NCBI GenBank assembly: GCA_031276055.1
Contig: JAISNW010000073.1
Coordinates: 1-5,008, forward strand
DNA from: Deferribacteraceae bacterium
Lineage (GTDB): Bacteria > Chrysiogenota > Deferribacteres > Deferribacterales > JAISNW01
Reading direction: 5' to 3'
Length of the DNA stretch: 5,008 nucleotides
Within the stretch, counting starts at the first letter, position 1. Each line of letters opens with the position of its first letter. A program made the position numbers and the translations under genes. Shown one piece after another: positions 1-4,980 of this stretch. The notes under the pieces were generated by a model that saw only the letters and a program-made list of their open reading frames with translations, was not told the DNA's origin and did not search any database.

Positions 1-269
1 AGAAGTTGTATTTAGATATGGCGGAGCTTCCGCCGCTCTCCTCTGATGAGGTTTATTGGGCTCAGATAGAAGGTTTTACGGTTGTAGATATAGACGGTGT
101 TGTAATAGGTGCATTGACAGATTATATGGAAACGGGTTCTGCCGATGTGTTTATTATTGAAGGCGCTGATGGCAGGCAGTATCTGATCTCTAATAATAGG
201 GATCATGTTCTCTCTATAGATTTGGATGCGAAGTTGGTGACTGTTGCAAGAGACGGGCTTTCAGCCTAA
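1..269 (+). CDS. rimM: Ribosome maturation factor RimM, C-terminal part (5' end outside window)
   Basis: RimM binds ribosomal protein S19 in the 30S head and helps 16S rRNA processing and late small-subunit assembly in the cytoplasm. The visible 88 or so codons, read in frame from position 3, match the C-terminal PRC-barrel part of the family. A leucine-proline-rich lead-in (LPPLSSDEVYW) corresponds to the usual LP.L..GEYYW, followed by a GF.V.D.DG..IG strand pair, a T.YMETGSADVFII segment and a closing SIDL....VTVARDGL strand. The Pro usually found in the LIP motif is Ser here (YLIS). The open frame runs off the left edge, so the apparent TTG start at position 6 is not a real start. Its TAA overlaps the trmD ATG by one base (TAATG), which implies translational coupling. 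Position directly before trmD is the standard context, so identification is secure even though the N-terminal domain is not visible. Confidence 0.93.
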   Translation, partial: KLYLDMAELPPLSSDEVYWAQIEGFTVVDIDGVVIGALTDYMETGSADVFIIEGADGRQYLISNNRDHVLSIDLDAKLVTVARDGLSA

Positions 270-1552
270 TGGTTTTTAATGTTTGCACCATATTTCCAAC
301 GCTCTTTGAAAATCTCTTTTCAAAGGGGGTGCTTTCAAAAGGGGTGGAGAGGGGGCTTATCTCCGTCAAAGCTGTAGATATTCGGGAATTTGCCGAAGAT
401 AAGTATAAAAAAACAGACGATTACCAATACGGCGGCGGCGTTGGGCTTGTAATGAAAGTTGAGCCTATATATAAGGCTCTTTCATCTATAGCTGAACGCG
501 GAAAGGTAATCTTGCTTGATCCTGCAGGAGAACGTTTCACTCAGAGAGTTGCCGAAAGGTTGACGGGGTGCACTGCTCTTACCTTTATTTGCGGCAGGTA
601 TGAAGGGGTGGATGAGCGGGTGCGCATGCTGGCGGATGAAACTGTTTCGGTGGGTGATTTTATCCTCACAGGCGGTGAATTTGCTGCTATGGTGATAATT
701 GATGCTGTTGCGCGTTTACTGCCGGGGGTTTTGGGGGATAGCGAGTCTCTTTTAGAAGAATCGTTTTGCAGTGGCTTGGAGCATCCACATTACACGAGAC
801 CCGCGGAATTTATGGGCTTAAAAGTCCCTAATGTTCTTATTGAGGGTAAACATGCTGAAATCAAGCGATGGCGGCAGTTAGAGGCTCTCAAGCGGACGGT
901 TGGTTATAGGGCGGAACTTTTTCCTGCCGAAAAGTTAGAGGATGCAGACGATGATATAAAGCGCGCTCTTTACCTTGCTACACGTTCTGTTAAAGGGCGG
1001 AGGTTAAAGGTTGCGGCAGTGCTTATGCACTACCCTATGCACGATAAACAAGGGGATGTGGTGTGCTCCTCTATAACCAATATGGACTTGCACGATATAA
1101 GCCGCACCGCGGCGACGTTTGGTGTAGAGAGGTTTTTTGTAACCACCCCCCTTGCCTCTCAGACCGCTATAGCCGAGAGGGTTATCGACCATTGGCTTAA
1201 AGGGCGGGGGGCGGAGTATAATTCCAATAGGAGCGCCGCATTTGCCAAGACGGAGCTTTGCTCTTCTTTAGGAGAGGCTCTCCTTAAAACAGAGGAGATA
1301 TGGGGTGAACCGCCCCTTATTGCAGCAACCTCTGCTAAGGAAGTTGGCAATATTTCGTGTAAGGTGTTGGGTGATATTGCTGAAAAAAGACCGGTCATCA
1401 TCCTCTTTGGCACAGGGTGGGGGTTTCACCCATCTGTTTTGGATGCAGCAGATTTTGTGCTGGAGCCGGTAAGCGGTGTTGGGGAGTTTAACCACCTCTC
1501 CGTCAGAAGCGCAGCAGCGTTGATTTTTGAAAGGATGACTAGAATCTATTGA
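269..1552 (+). CDS. trmD: Fused tRNA (guanine-37-N1)-methyltransferase TrmD with C-terminal SPOUT RNA methyltransferase domain
   Basis: Residues 1 to about 240 are TrmD, which methylates G37 of tRNAs with S-adenosylmethionine and so prevents +1 frameshifting. Visible motifs are YGGGVGLVMK (54-63), the knot segments FICGRYEGVDERV (106-118) and VSVGDFILTGGE (126-137), Arg149 in ARLLPGVLG, and HPHYTRP (172-178). The residue matching the catalytic Asp169 of E. coli TrmD appears to be Glu164. Residues about 244-427 form a second SPOUT domain of the COG4752 / SAM_MT_RNA type: LMHYPMHDK (252-260), NMDLHDISRTA (271-281), LFGTGWGFHPS (379-389) and FNHLSVRSAAAL (408-419). Its RNA target is not known to me. 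Ordinary TrmD is about 230-260 residues, so 427 residues is explained by the fusion. The frame is continuous through the junction near 990-1030. The ATG overlaps the rimM stop and has only a weak Shine-Dalgarno site, so translation probably couples to rimM. Confidence 0.95.
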   Translation: MVFNVCTIFPTLFENLFSKGVLSKGVERGLISVKAVDIREFAEDKYKKTDDYQYGGGVGLVMKVEPIYKALSSIAERGKVILLDPAGERFTQRVAERLTGCTALTFICGRYEGVDERVRMLADETVSVGDFILTGGEFAAMVIIDAVARLLPGVLGDSESLLEESFCSGLEHPHYTRPAEFMGLKVPNVLIEGKHAEIKRWRQLEALKRTVGYRAELFPAEKLEDADDDIKRALYLATRSVKGRRLKVAAVLMHYPMHDKQGDVVCSSITNMDLHDISRTAATFGVERFFVTTPLASQTAIAERVIDHWLKGRGAEYNSNRSAAFAKTELCSSLGEALLKTEEIWGEPPLIAATSAKEVGNISCKVLGDIAEKRPVIILFGTGWGFHPSVLDAADFVLEPVSGVGEFNHLSVRSAAALIFERMTRIY

Positions 1553-1574
1553 TTCTATTACCGATATTGCTATA

Positions 1575-1580
1575 GGGAGA
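1575..1580 (+). promoter_or_regulatory. Ribosome binding site of rplS
   Basis: GGGAGA lies 8 bases before the rplS ATG at 1589. It sits in the 36-base gap after trmD and supports independent re-initiation for L19. Confidence 0.7.
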
Positions 1581-1588
1581 TTGGAAAT

Positions 1589-1945
1589 ATGCAAAATAAG
1601 TTGATTGAAGCCGTTGAAGCGGAGTATAAAACGAGGCAGCTGCCTCCGTTCCGCTCAGGCGATACAGTTCGCGTAAACTTCCGCATAGTTGAAGGGAGCA
1701 AAGAGAGGGTGCAGGCATATGAAGGGCTTGTAATCGCCATACATAGGGCTGGAGTAGGCAGCACATTTAAGGATCGTAAGATGGTAGGCGATGTGGGGGT
1801 TGAAAGAACATTCCCCTACTATTCCCCTCGTGTGGAGAGTGTGGAGATAAAACGCGCCGGGCGCGTTCGCAGGGCAAAGCTCTACTATATGAGAAAACTT
1901 AGAGGAAAGGCAGCCCGTATTAAAGAACGCAAGAAAGGGTTTTAA
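1589..1945 (+). CDS. rplS: 50S ribosomal protein L19
   Basis: L19 lies at the 30S-50S interface of the ribosome and contributes to inter-subunit bridges. The 118-residue length is typical of bacterial L19. Family landmarks are visible in order: FRSGDTVRVNFRIVEGSKERVQAYEGLVIA (about 21-50), the central VGVERTFPYYSPRVESVEI stretch (about 69-87) and the basic C-terminal RRAKLYYMRKLRGKAARIKE (about 94-113). The usual TFTVRK segment reads TFKDRK here, a mild deviation. It follows trmD by 36 bases, the conserved order in many bacteria. It is followed after 29 bases by rplM rather than by rnhB or an operon end. The ATG is chosen because it is preceded by GGGAGA at 8-base spacing and gives the expected N-terminus. 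Confidence 0.97.
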   Translation: MQNKLIEAVEAEYKTRQLPPFRSGDTVRVNFRIVEGSKERVQAYEGLVIAIHRAGVGSTFKDRKMVGDVGVERTFPYYSPRVESVEIKRAGRVRRAKLYYMRKLRGKAARIKERKKGF

Positions 1946-1974
1946 CCGTCGGCAAACTATTTTAAGAGGAATAT

Positions 1975-2409
1975 ATGAAAACAACTTGGGCAAAAGGCGG
2001 ATCTATTGAACAGAAATGGTATCTAATAGATGCGAAAGACTATGTTTTGGGGCGCATGGCTTCAAAGATAGCGGTTATGCTTATGGGCAAGCACAAGCCG
2101 TCATACACCCCGTTTTTAGATACGGGCGACTTCGTGGTGGTGGTTAATGCTGAAAAGGTGCTTTTTACAGGCAAAAAAGAGAAAGACAAGAAATATTACT
2201 GGCATACCGGCTATTTAGGCGGGATAAAAGAGAGGTCGCTTGGGGATTATCTTGAAAAAGCTCCTGATGAGGTAATCCGCTTGGCAGTTAAAAGGATGCT
2301 CCCAAAAACAAAGTTAGGGCGGCAGATGCTCTCTAAACTGAAGATATATTCGGGGGATGTCCACCCCCACGCAGCTCAAAAACCTGTTAAACTGGAAAAG
2401 GAGGCTTAA
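1975..2409 (+). CDS. rplM: 50S ribosomal protein L13
   Basis: L13 is an early-assembling 23S rRNA-binding protein of the large subunit. The 144-residue product fits the family length (about 142). Recognisable blocks are [20 protein letters not shown] (about 14-33), [27 protein letters not shown] (about 36-62), the [15 protein letters not shown] segment (about 72-86) and the C-terminal [33 protein letters not shown] (about 105-137). Start choice: GAGG at 1966-1969 is 5 bases before the ATG, and the encoded N-terminus (MKTTWAKGG) matches the common MKT beginning. L13 is normally co-transcribed with S9, and here rpsI starts one base after this stop. The upstream linkage to rplS is the unusual part of the layout. 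Confidence 0.97.
   Translation: MKTTWAKGGSIEQKWYLIDAKDYVLGRMASKIAVMLMGKHKPSYTPFLDTGDFVVVVNAEKVLFTGKKEKDKKYYWHTGYLGGIKERSLGDYLEKAPDEVIRLAVKRMLPKTKLGRQMLSKLKIYSGDVHPHAAQKPVKLEKEA
2396..2404 (+). promoter_or_regulatory. Ribosome binding site fixing the rpsI start
   Basis: AAAAGGAGG lies inside the last codons of rplM, 6 bases before the ATG at 2411. It is the strongest Shine-Dalgarno site of the operon and decides for the 2411 start over the in-frame upstream start at 2357. Confidence 0.85.
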
Positions 2410-2410
2410 T

Positions 2411-2803
2411 ATGGCAGGCGGATATTTTTACGGCACAGGCAGGAGGAAAACCTCTGTATCAAGAGTTTTTCTTAAATCAGGAAAAGGGAATATTAAAATA
2501 AATGGGAAAGGGCTTGATGAATATTTTGAACGCCCTACATCCCGCCAGATAGTAATGCAGCCGCTCAAGCTGTTAAACAGCGCGGGTAATTATGATCTCT
2601 ATATTACTGTTAAGGGCGGCGGCAAGAGCGGGCAGGCGGGGGCAATCCGCATGGGGCTTTCAAGAGCGTTGGAAAGTTTCGATCCAGCCTACCGCCCGCC
2701 TCTGAAAGCAGCAGGATTTCTCACAAGAGATGCAAGGATGGTAGAGCGCAAAAAATACGGGAAGACTAAAGCGCGCAAAAGCCCACAATTTTCAAAACGT
2801 TAA
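2411..2803 (+). CDS. rpsI: 30S ribosomal protein S9
   Basis: S9 sits in the head of the 30S subunit, and its C-terminal tail reaches the P-site tRNA anticodon loop. The 130-residue product has the expected length. It shows the N-terminal [13 protein letters not shown] block (about 7-19), [21 protein letters not shown] in the middle, the glycine-rich [21 protein letters not shown] loop-helix (about 70-90) and the hallmark basic tail [19 protein letters not shown] ending in Arg. The frame is open upstream to 2357, but the ATG at 2411 is preferred: it has a near-perfect AAGGAGG at 6-base spacing and yields the canonical N-terminus. The gene begins one base after the rplM stop, so the two are translationally coupled. 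It is the last gene of the + strand operon. A structured repeat begins 9 bases after its stop and a terminator-like hairpin follows. Confidence 0.98.
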   Translation: MAGGYFYGTGRRKTSVSRVFLKSGKGNIKINGKGLDEYFERPTSRQIVMQPLKLLNSAGNYDLYITVKGGGKSGQAGAIRMGLSRALESFDPAYRPPLKAAGFLTRDARMVERKKYGKTKARKSPQFSKR

Positions 2804-2812
2804 GTTTTTTGT

Positions 2813-2930
2813 ATTACCCCGCCCGCAATTCTTCCGATTGTGTGCAAGCACACAATCGGAAGGCGTCCATCCCTGCACTTAAAACCTTGCTCTTTTGCTA
2901 ATGCAAAAGGCGCAAGGGCAAAGGGGAATT
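2813..2930 (+). repeat. 118-bp structured intergenic repeat, copy A
   Basis: This segment aligns without gaps to 4863-4980. By hand count 81 of 118 positions are identical. Both copies begin ATTACCCC and end AAGGGGAATT, so the termini can pair (ATT-A-CCCC with GGGGAAT, one unpaired A). Inside are two hairpins. The first is a perfect 14-bp stem, 2831-2844 with 2849-2862, loop CAAG. The second is a 13-bp stem, 2885-2890 with 2912-2917 and 2892-2898 with 2903-2909, loop TAAT. The copy lies between convergent genes, 9 bases after rpsI and 28 bases beyond the lipoprotein stop. It contains no supported ORF. It may be a dispersed palindromic repeat, a small non-autonomous element or a 3' UTR structure. 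I do not recognise it as a named family. Confidence 0.8.
2831..2862 (+). other. Perfect 14-bp hairpin (hairpin 1 of copy A)
   Basis: CTTCCGATTGTGTG pairs fully with CACACAATCGGAAG around a CAAG loop. No T-tract follows on either strand, so it is not a classical intrinsic terminator. It could still block 3' exonucleases in either convergent transcript. Confidence 0.85.
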
Positions 2931-2954
2931 TTCAGATTCCCCTTCATCTTTTTC
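2921..2954 (+). terminator. Probable intrinsic terminator of the rimM-rpsI operon
   Basis: AAGGGGAAT (2921-2929) pairs perfectly with ATTCCCCTT (2936-2944) around a six-base loop, followed by CATCTTTTTC, a T-rich tail. The stem is GC-rich in its middle. It lies about 120 bases after the rpsI stop and just before the end of the convergent lipoprotein gene. The left arm is the right end of repeat copy A, while the right arm lies outside the repeat. On the - strand the same stem lacks a following T-tract, so it is a weaker stop for the lipoprotein mRNA. Confidence 0.6.
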
Positions 2955-2958
2955 ACAC

Positions 2959-4512
2959 TTATGGTCGGCAGCTTGTGTTGTATTCCTTAGCAATTTCTAA
3001 CGCAGCCGTTCCGTTAAAAGCTATAGAGGTTTCCGTCAACTTAGGATATAACCCCGCATACCATGTGGAAGAATCATTATTTCTATGAAACAGATAGGCT
3101 TTAGAGCCATCCTCGGCGCTGAATTCATACGTTTCGCTGCCGCCCGAACCGCTCTTCTGATATTTCCCCGTTTTGACAAAGGATAGATAAGCGCCAAATG
3201 GGTCATATTGATCTTTTGCGCTAATCCAAGTGAAACTATCCTCCCCTTCCAGTATTATGGTATGAACATTATGAGAATTCCGTGTAATTGATAGCCTGTT
3301 ATCGGAGAAACTATCCCCAACCTTTAAACTTGTAAGATAGTAGTGATCATGTCGCTCTATACTATCATAATTATCTCTTAACCAAGGAAGGGATGCTGGT
3401 CTTCGATTGAAAAAGACGGCAGAGTCCAATGATATATTATATACTTGCGAACCCTCTGGCAAATTGAAAGTCTGTGAGCAGAATCGAGCAGGGGTTGTGA
3501 TTGCTGGCAAGGTAGATGCAGTTAATTGAAATCTCGTAAAGTTAGGTTCCACAATGTTAGTTATAACAGGTGCACCTGCTTTCGAGGGAAGAGATGCAAA
3601 AGGGATCTGTTCTCCTTCCCAAGTCCGAAAAGTGTTGCCTTCAGCTTCAGCTGGTACTATACTGTATATCTTTGAAGATGAAGAATAATCAATAATATAT
3701 AGATCGATCTTTTGACCGTTCCACTGTTGATTGGAGTCAAAGGATGATTCAACACTCTCTATTGCATCTTCAACGTTACTTCCAGAGGTTGCGGCTGCTG
3801 ACTCAGCATCCACATCAAAACTCTCCAATTGAGATGCGATATCCTCAACTAGTGAAAACACAATATTATAAACGGCGGCAATATGTTCACGTTTAATAAC
3901 TGCATCAGCGCCTTCAATATTCTCTTTTATATAAGCAAGGATATTTTCAGCAATCTCACTTGCTTTGTTGTTAATTGTTGCAACACTGCTGTAACTTTCT
4001 GGGTTGTAACTTCCCGCATCGTAAAGATCGATGGATTCGTCAATTGCAATAACCAAATCCGCCATTGCGCTATCCGCCGTTGAACCTGCTTGCAAATCCA
4101 CGTTATTTTTAGCCATTGTGGTGAGGGCGGATATGGCGTCTTTCCCCGCAGGAGTAGTATAAACAAGTATGGGCACGGTGTTTTCCACAGCGGAAGAAGA
4201 AGGATAGAATTCTGCAACAAAAGGGTAGTTGGCATACATATATTCAAATACACCTGTGGCAGCATTAGCGGTAGTGCTTGGTTCGCCCTCATTGCAGCTG
4301 TTGTCATTATTCTCATCGCTGCAAACAAGGATATAGCCGTTGGGGTAATCCGTCAAAAAGTTATCAGGGACTACCACCTTCCCATCAGTTGTCGTGGGGC
4401 TATTGTCTGAACCGCCGCTGCCGCCGCTGGAAGATGAGCAGGCGGTGAAAAAGAGTGCGCTGAGCGCGAAAAGAAAGGCGGGTAAAGCCTTGTGAAATAA
4501 AAACCGTTCCAT
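2959..4512 (-). CDS. Predicted outer-membrane-type lipoprotein of unknown function
   Basis: I do not recognise this 517-residue protein as a named family. The N-terminus is a lipoprotein signal: a short basic start (MERFLFHK), a hydrophobic core and FTAC with the lipidated Cys at residue 25 (Phe instead of Leu at -3). A Ser/Gly/Asp/Thr linker follows to about residue 42. Residues 66-77 read DENNDNSCNEGE, with D66, N68, D70 and E77 in EF-hand loop positions; Cys64 and Cys73 flank or lie in it. Similar DxNxDxxCxxxEP segments occur in other bacterial surface lipoproteins. Residues about 122-257 look helical and acidic; about 264-517 look beta-rich and aromatic, with Cys345 and Cys515. Four Cys after the lipobox suggest two periplasmic disulfides. 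The start at 4512 is chosen over 4539 because GGAGG lies 7 bases before it and the signal peptide begins there. The gene stands alone, convergent to rpsI. Role inferred only as cell-envelope. Confidence 0.85.
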   Translation of the reverse strand: MERFLFHKALPAFLFALSALFFTACSSSSGGSGGSDNSPTTTDGKVVVPDNFLTDYPNGYILVCSDENNDNSCNEGEPSTTANAATGVFEYMYANYPFVAEFYPSSSAVENTVPILVYTTPAGKDAISALTTMAKNNVDLQAGSTADSAMADLVIAIDESIDLYDAGSYNPESYSSVATINNKASEIAENILAYIKENIEGADAVIKREHIAAVYNIVFSLVEDIASQLESFDVDAESAAATSGSNVEDAIESVESSFDSNQQWNGQKIDLYIIDYSSSSKIYSIVPAEAEGNTFRTWEGEQIPFASLPSKAGAPVITNIVEPNFTRFQLTASTLPAITTPARFCSQTFNLPEGSQVYNISLDSAVFFNRRPASLPWLRDNYDSIERHDHYYLTSLKVGDSFSDNRLSITRNSHNVHTIILEGEDSFTWISAKDQYDPFGAYLSFVKTGKYQKSGSGGSETYEFSAEDGSKAYLFHRNNDSSTWYAGLYPKLTETSIAFNGTAALEIAKEYNTSCRP

Positions 4513-4519
4513 AAAAGAA

Positions 4520-4524
4520 CCTCC
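4520..4524 (-). promoter_or_regulatory. Ribosome binding site fixing the lipoprotein start
   Basis: On the - strand GGAGG is followed by seven bases (TTCTTTT) and the ATG at 4512. It lies inside the reading frame of the longer 4539 start, which has no comparable site and would put nine residues before the signal peptide. Confidence 0.85.
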
Positions 4525-4527
4525 ATA

Positions 4528-4549
4528 ATGAGAGCTCATTTCATGAGCT
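4528..4549 (-). promoter_or_regulatory. Palindromic site in the lipoprotein leader
   Basis: AGCTCAT (4533-4539) and ATGAGCT (4543-4549) form a perfect 7-bp inverted repeat with a 3-base spacer. A further ATGAG at 4528-4532 pairs alternatively with CTCAT at 4535-4539. The site ends a few bases upstream of the ribosome binding site. It could be an operator or a leader hairpin affecting translation. No regulator is identifiable. Confidence 0.4.
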
Positions 4550-4694
4550 TTAATATTTATGTTTCGGAGTTCTTACTAAAGCGGCTGTGATCTTCTTTAG
4601 GCTAAGCAACGCAAATGCCGCTCTCGCGACGCCTGTTTACTTTAAACGTTGGTTTAAAAGCGACAGCTTTTTGCGGCGTTTTGTAAATTTTCAC

Positions 4695-4723
4695 TTGCAA
4701 TCAGAAAGGTTAATTAGTATAGT
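4695..4723 (+). promoter_or_regulatory. Sigma70-like promoter, rightward
   Basis: TTGCAA (4695-4700; 4 of 6 to TTGACA), an exact 17-base spacer and TATAGT (4718-4723; 5 of 6 to TATAAT). Transcription would start near 4730 inside the inverted-repeat segment and run towards repeat copy B and whatever lies past the window. No gene in the window is in position to use it. Confidence 0.45.
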
Positions 4724-4757
4724 AAATAATGGTGTTTCGGCGGTTTTTGCTGATGTG

Positions 4758-4775
4758 CGGCAGTGCCGTTTTTTT
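4758..4775 (+). terminator. Short hairpin with T7 tract
   Basis: CGGC-AGT-GCCG (4758-4768) is directly followed by seven T residues (4769-4775). The 4-bp all-GC stem is short for an intrinsic terminator, so the call is tentative. It lies about 30-45 bases after the predicted start of the rightward promoter and would give a very short transcript. Confidence 0.3.
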
Positions 4776-4862
4776 GGTATTTTGGCTGTCGCTTTTAAAC
4801 CAACCTTTTTTCTATACAGATAGTTAGGCAAGTTAAGTAGTATTACACTCTTTTATTTCCCA

Positions 4863-4980
4863 ATTACCCCGTCTGCAATTCTCCCGATAACTCACAAGTT
4901 CGTTATCGGAAGGCAGCCACCCCTTTACGGATACCTTTGCTTTTCTCGTAAACTCAAAAAGCAAAGGGCAAAGGGGAATT
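4863..4980 (+). repeat. 118-bp structured intergenic repeat, copy B
   Basis: Second copy of the element at 2813-2930, same strand and exactly the same length, with identical ends (ATTACCCC and AAGGGGAATT). Hairpin 1 keeps the register of copy A: 4881-4894 with 4899-4912, loop CAAG, 11 of 14 pairs formed, including a continuous 8-bp CCGATAAC/GTTATCGG core. Hairpin 2 is an 11-bp perfect stem, CCTTTGCTTTT (4934-4944) with AAAAGCAAAGG (4957-4967), whose sequence differs from copy A. An additional CCCCTTT (4920-4926) / AAAGGGG (4970-4976) pairing encloses hairpin 2 here but is only about 4 bp in copy A. The copy is not followed by the terminator arm seen after copy A. No ORF is supported. Confidence 0.8.

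Larger units (their letters stand above)
4648..4804. repeat. 157-bp segment bounded by perfect 20-bp inverted repeats
   Basis: GTTGGTTTAAAAGCGACAGC at 4648-4667 is the exact reverse complement of 4785-4804. The intervening 117 bases carry a promoter-like sequence (4695-4723) and a short hairpin followed by T7 (4758-4775). The right arm is followed by C and six T residues. Ends, size and lack of coding capacity resemble a miniature inverted-repeat element. I see no convincing target-site duplication directly outside the arms. Alternatively the arms close the stem of a structured RNA. Only one copy is visible here. Confidence 0.65.

Noticed and set aside
1541..1556. AGAATC-TATT-GATTCT hairpin over the trmD stop
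   Set aside because: It is a 6-bp AT-rich stem without a T-tract, overlaps the stop codon and is followed by rplS. Chance is sufficient.
2357..2410. Longer in-frame start for rpsI
   Set aside because: It overlaps the end of rplM and adds 18 residues absent from S9. The AAGGAGG 6 bases before 2411 marks the real start.
2794..2810. Terminator directly at the rpsI stop (AAAAC-GTTAA-GTTTT plus T-run)
   Set aside because: The stem is five mostly A-T pairs overlapping the last codons. The GC-rich hairpin at 2921-2944 is far better.
2840..3088. 82-codon + strand open frame after rpsI
   Set aside because: It overlaps repeat copy A, the terminator and the end of the opposite-strand lipoprotein gene, has no Shine-Dalgarno site, and resembles no protein.
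4513..4539. Upstream ATG at 4539 for the lipoprotein gene
   Set aside because: It would add nine polar residues before the signal peptide, and the strong GGAGG lies inside that extension, pointing to the start at 4512.
4545..4590. Promoter for the lipoprotein gene (TTTAGT-17-AATATT on the - strand)
   Set aside because: It matches consensus at only 3 and 4 of 6 positions. The region is AT-rich, so such matches are expected. The real promoter is not identified.
4641..4658. TTTAAAC-GTTG-GTTTAAA hairpin
   Set aside because: It is a 7-bp AT-rich inverted repeat overlapping the left arm of the larger, stronger inverted repeat. I do not treat it as a separate feature.
4587..4823. 78-codon + strand open frame in the intergenic region
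   Set aside because: It has a GTG start without a ribosome binding site, spans the inverted-repeat segment and has no recognisable domain. It is more likely an incidental frame through a non-coding element.
2813..4980. CRISPR array
   Set aside because: There are only two related copies about 2 kb apart, 118 bp long and divergent, with no regular short repeats or spacers.
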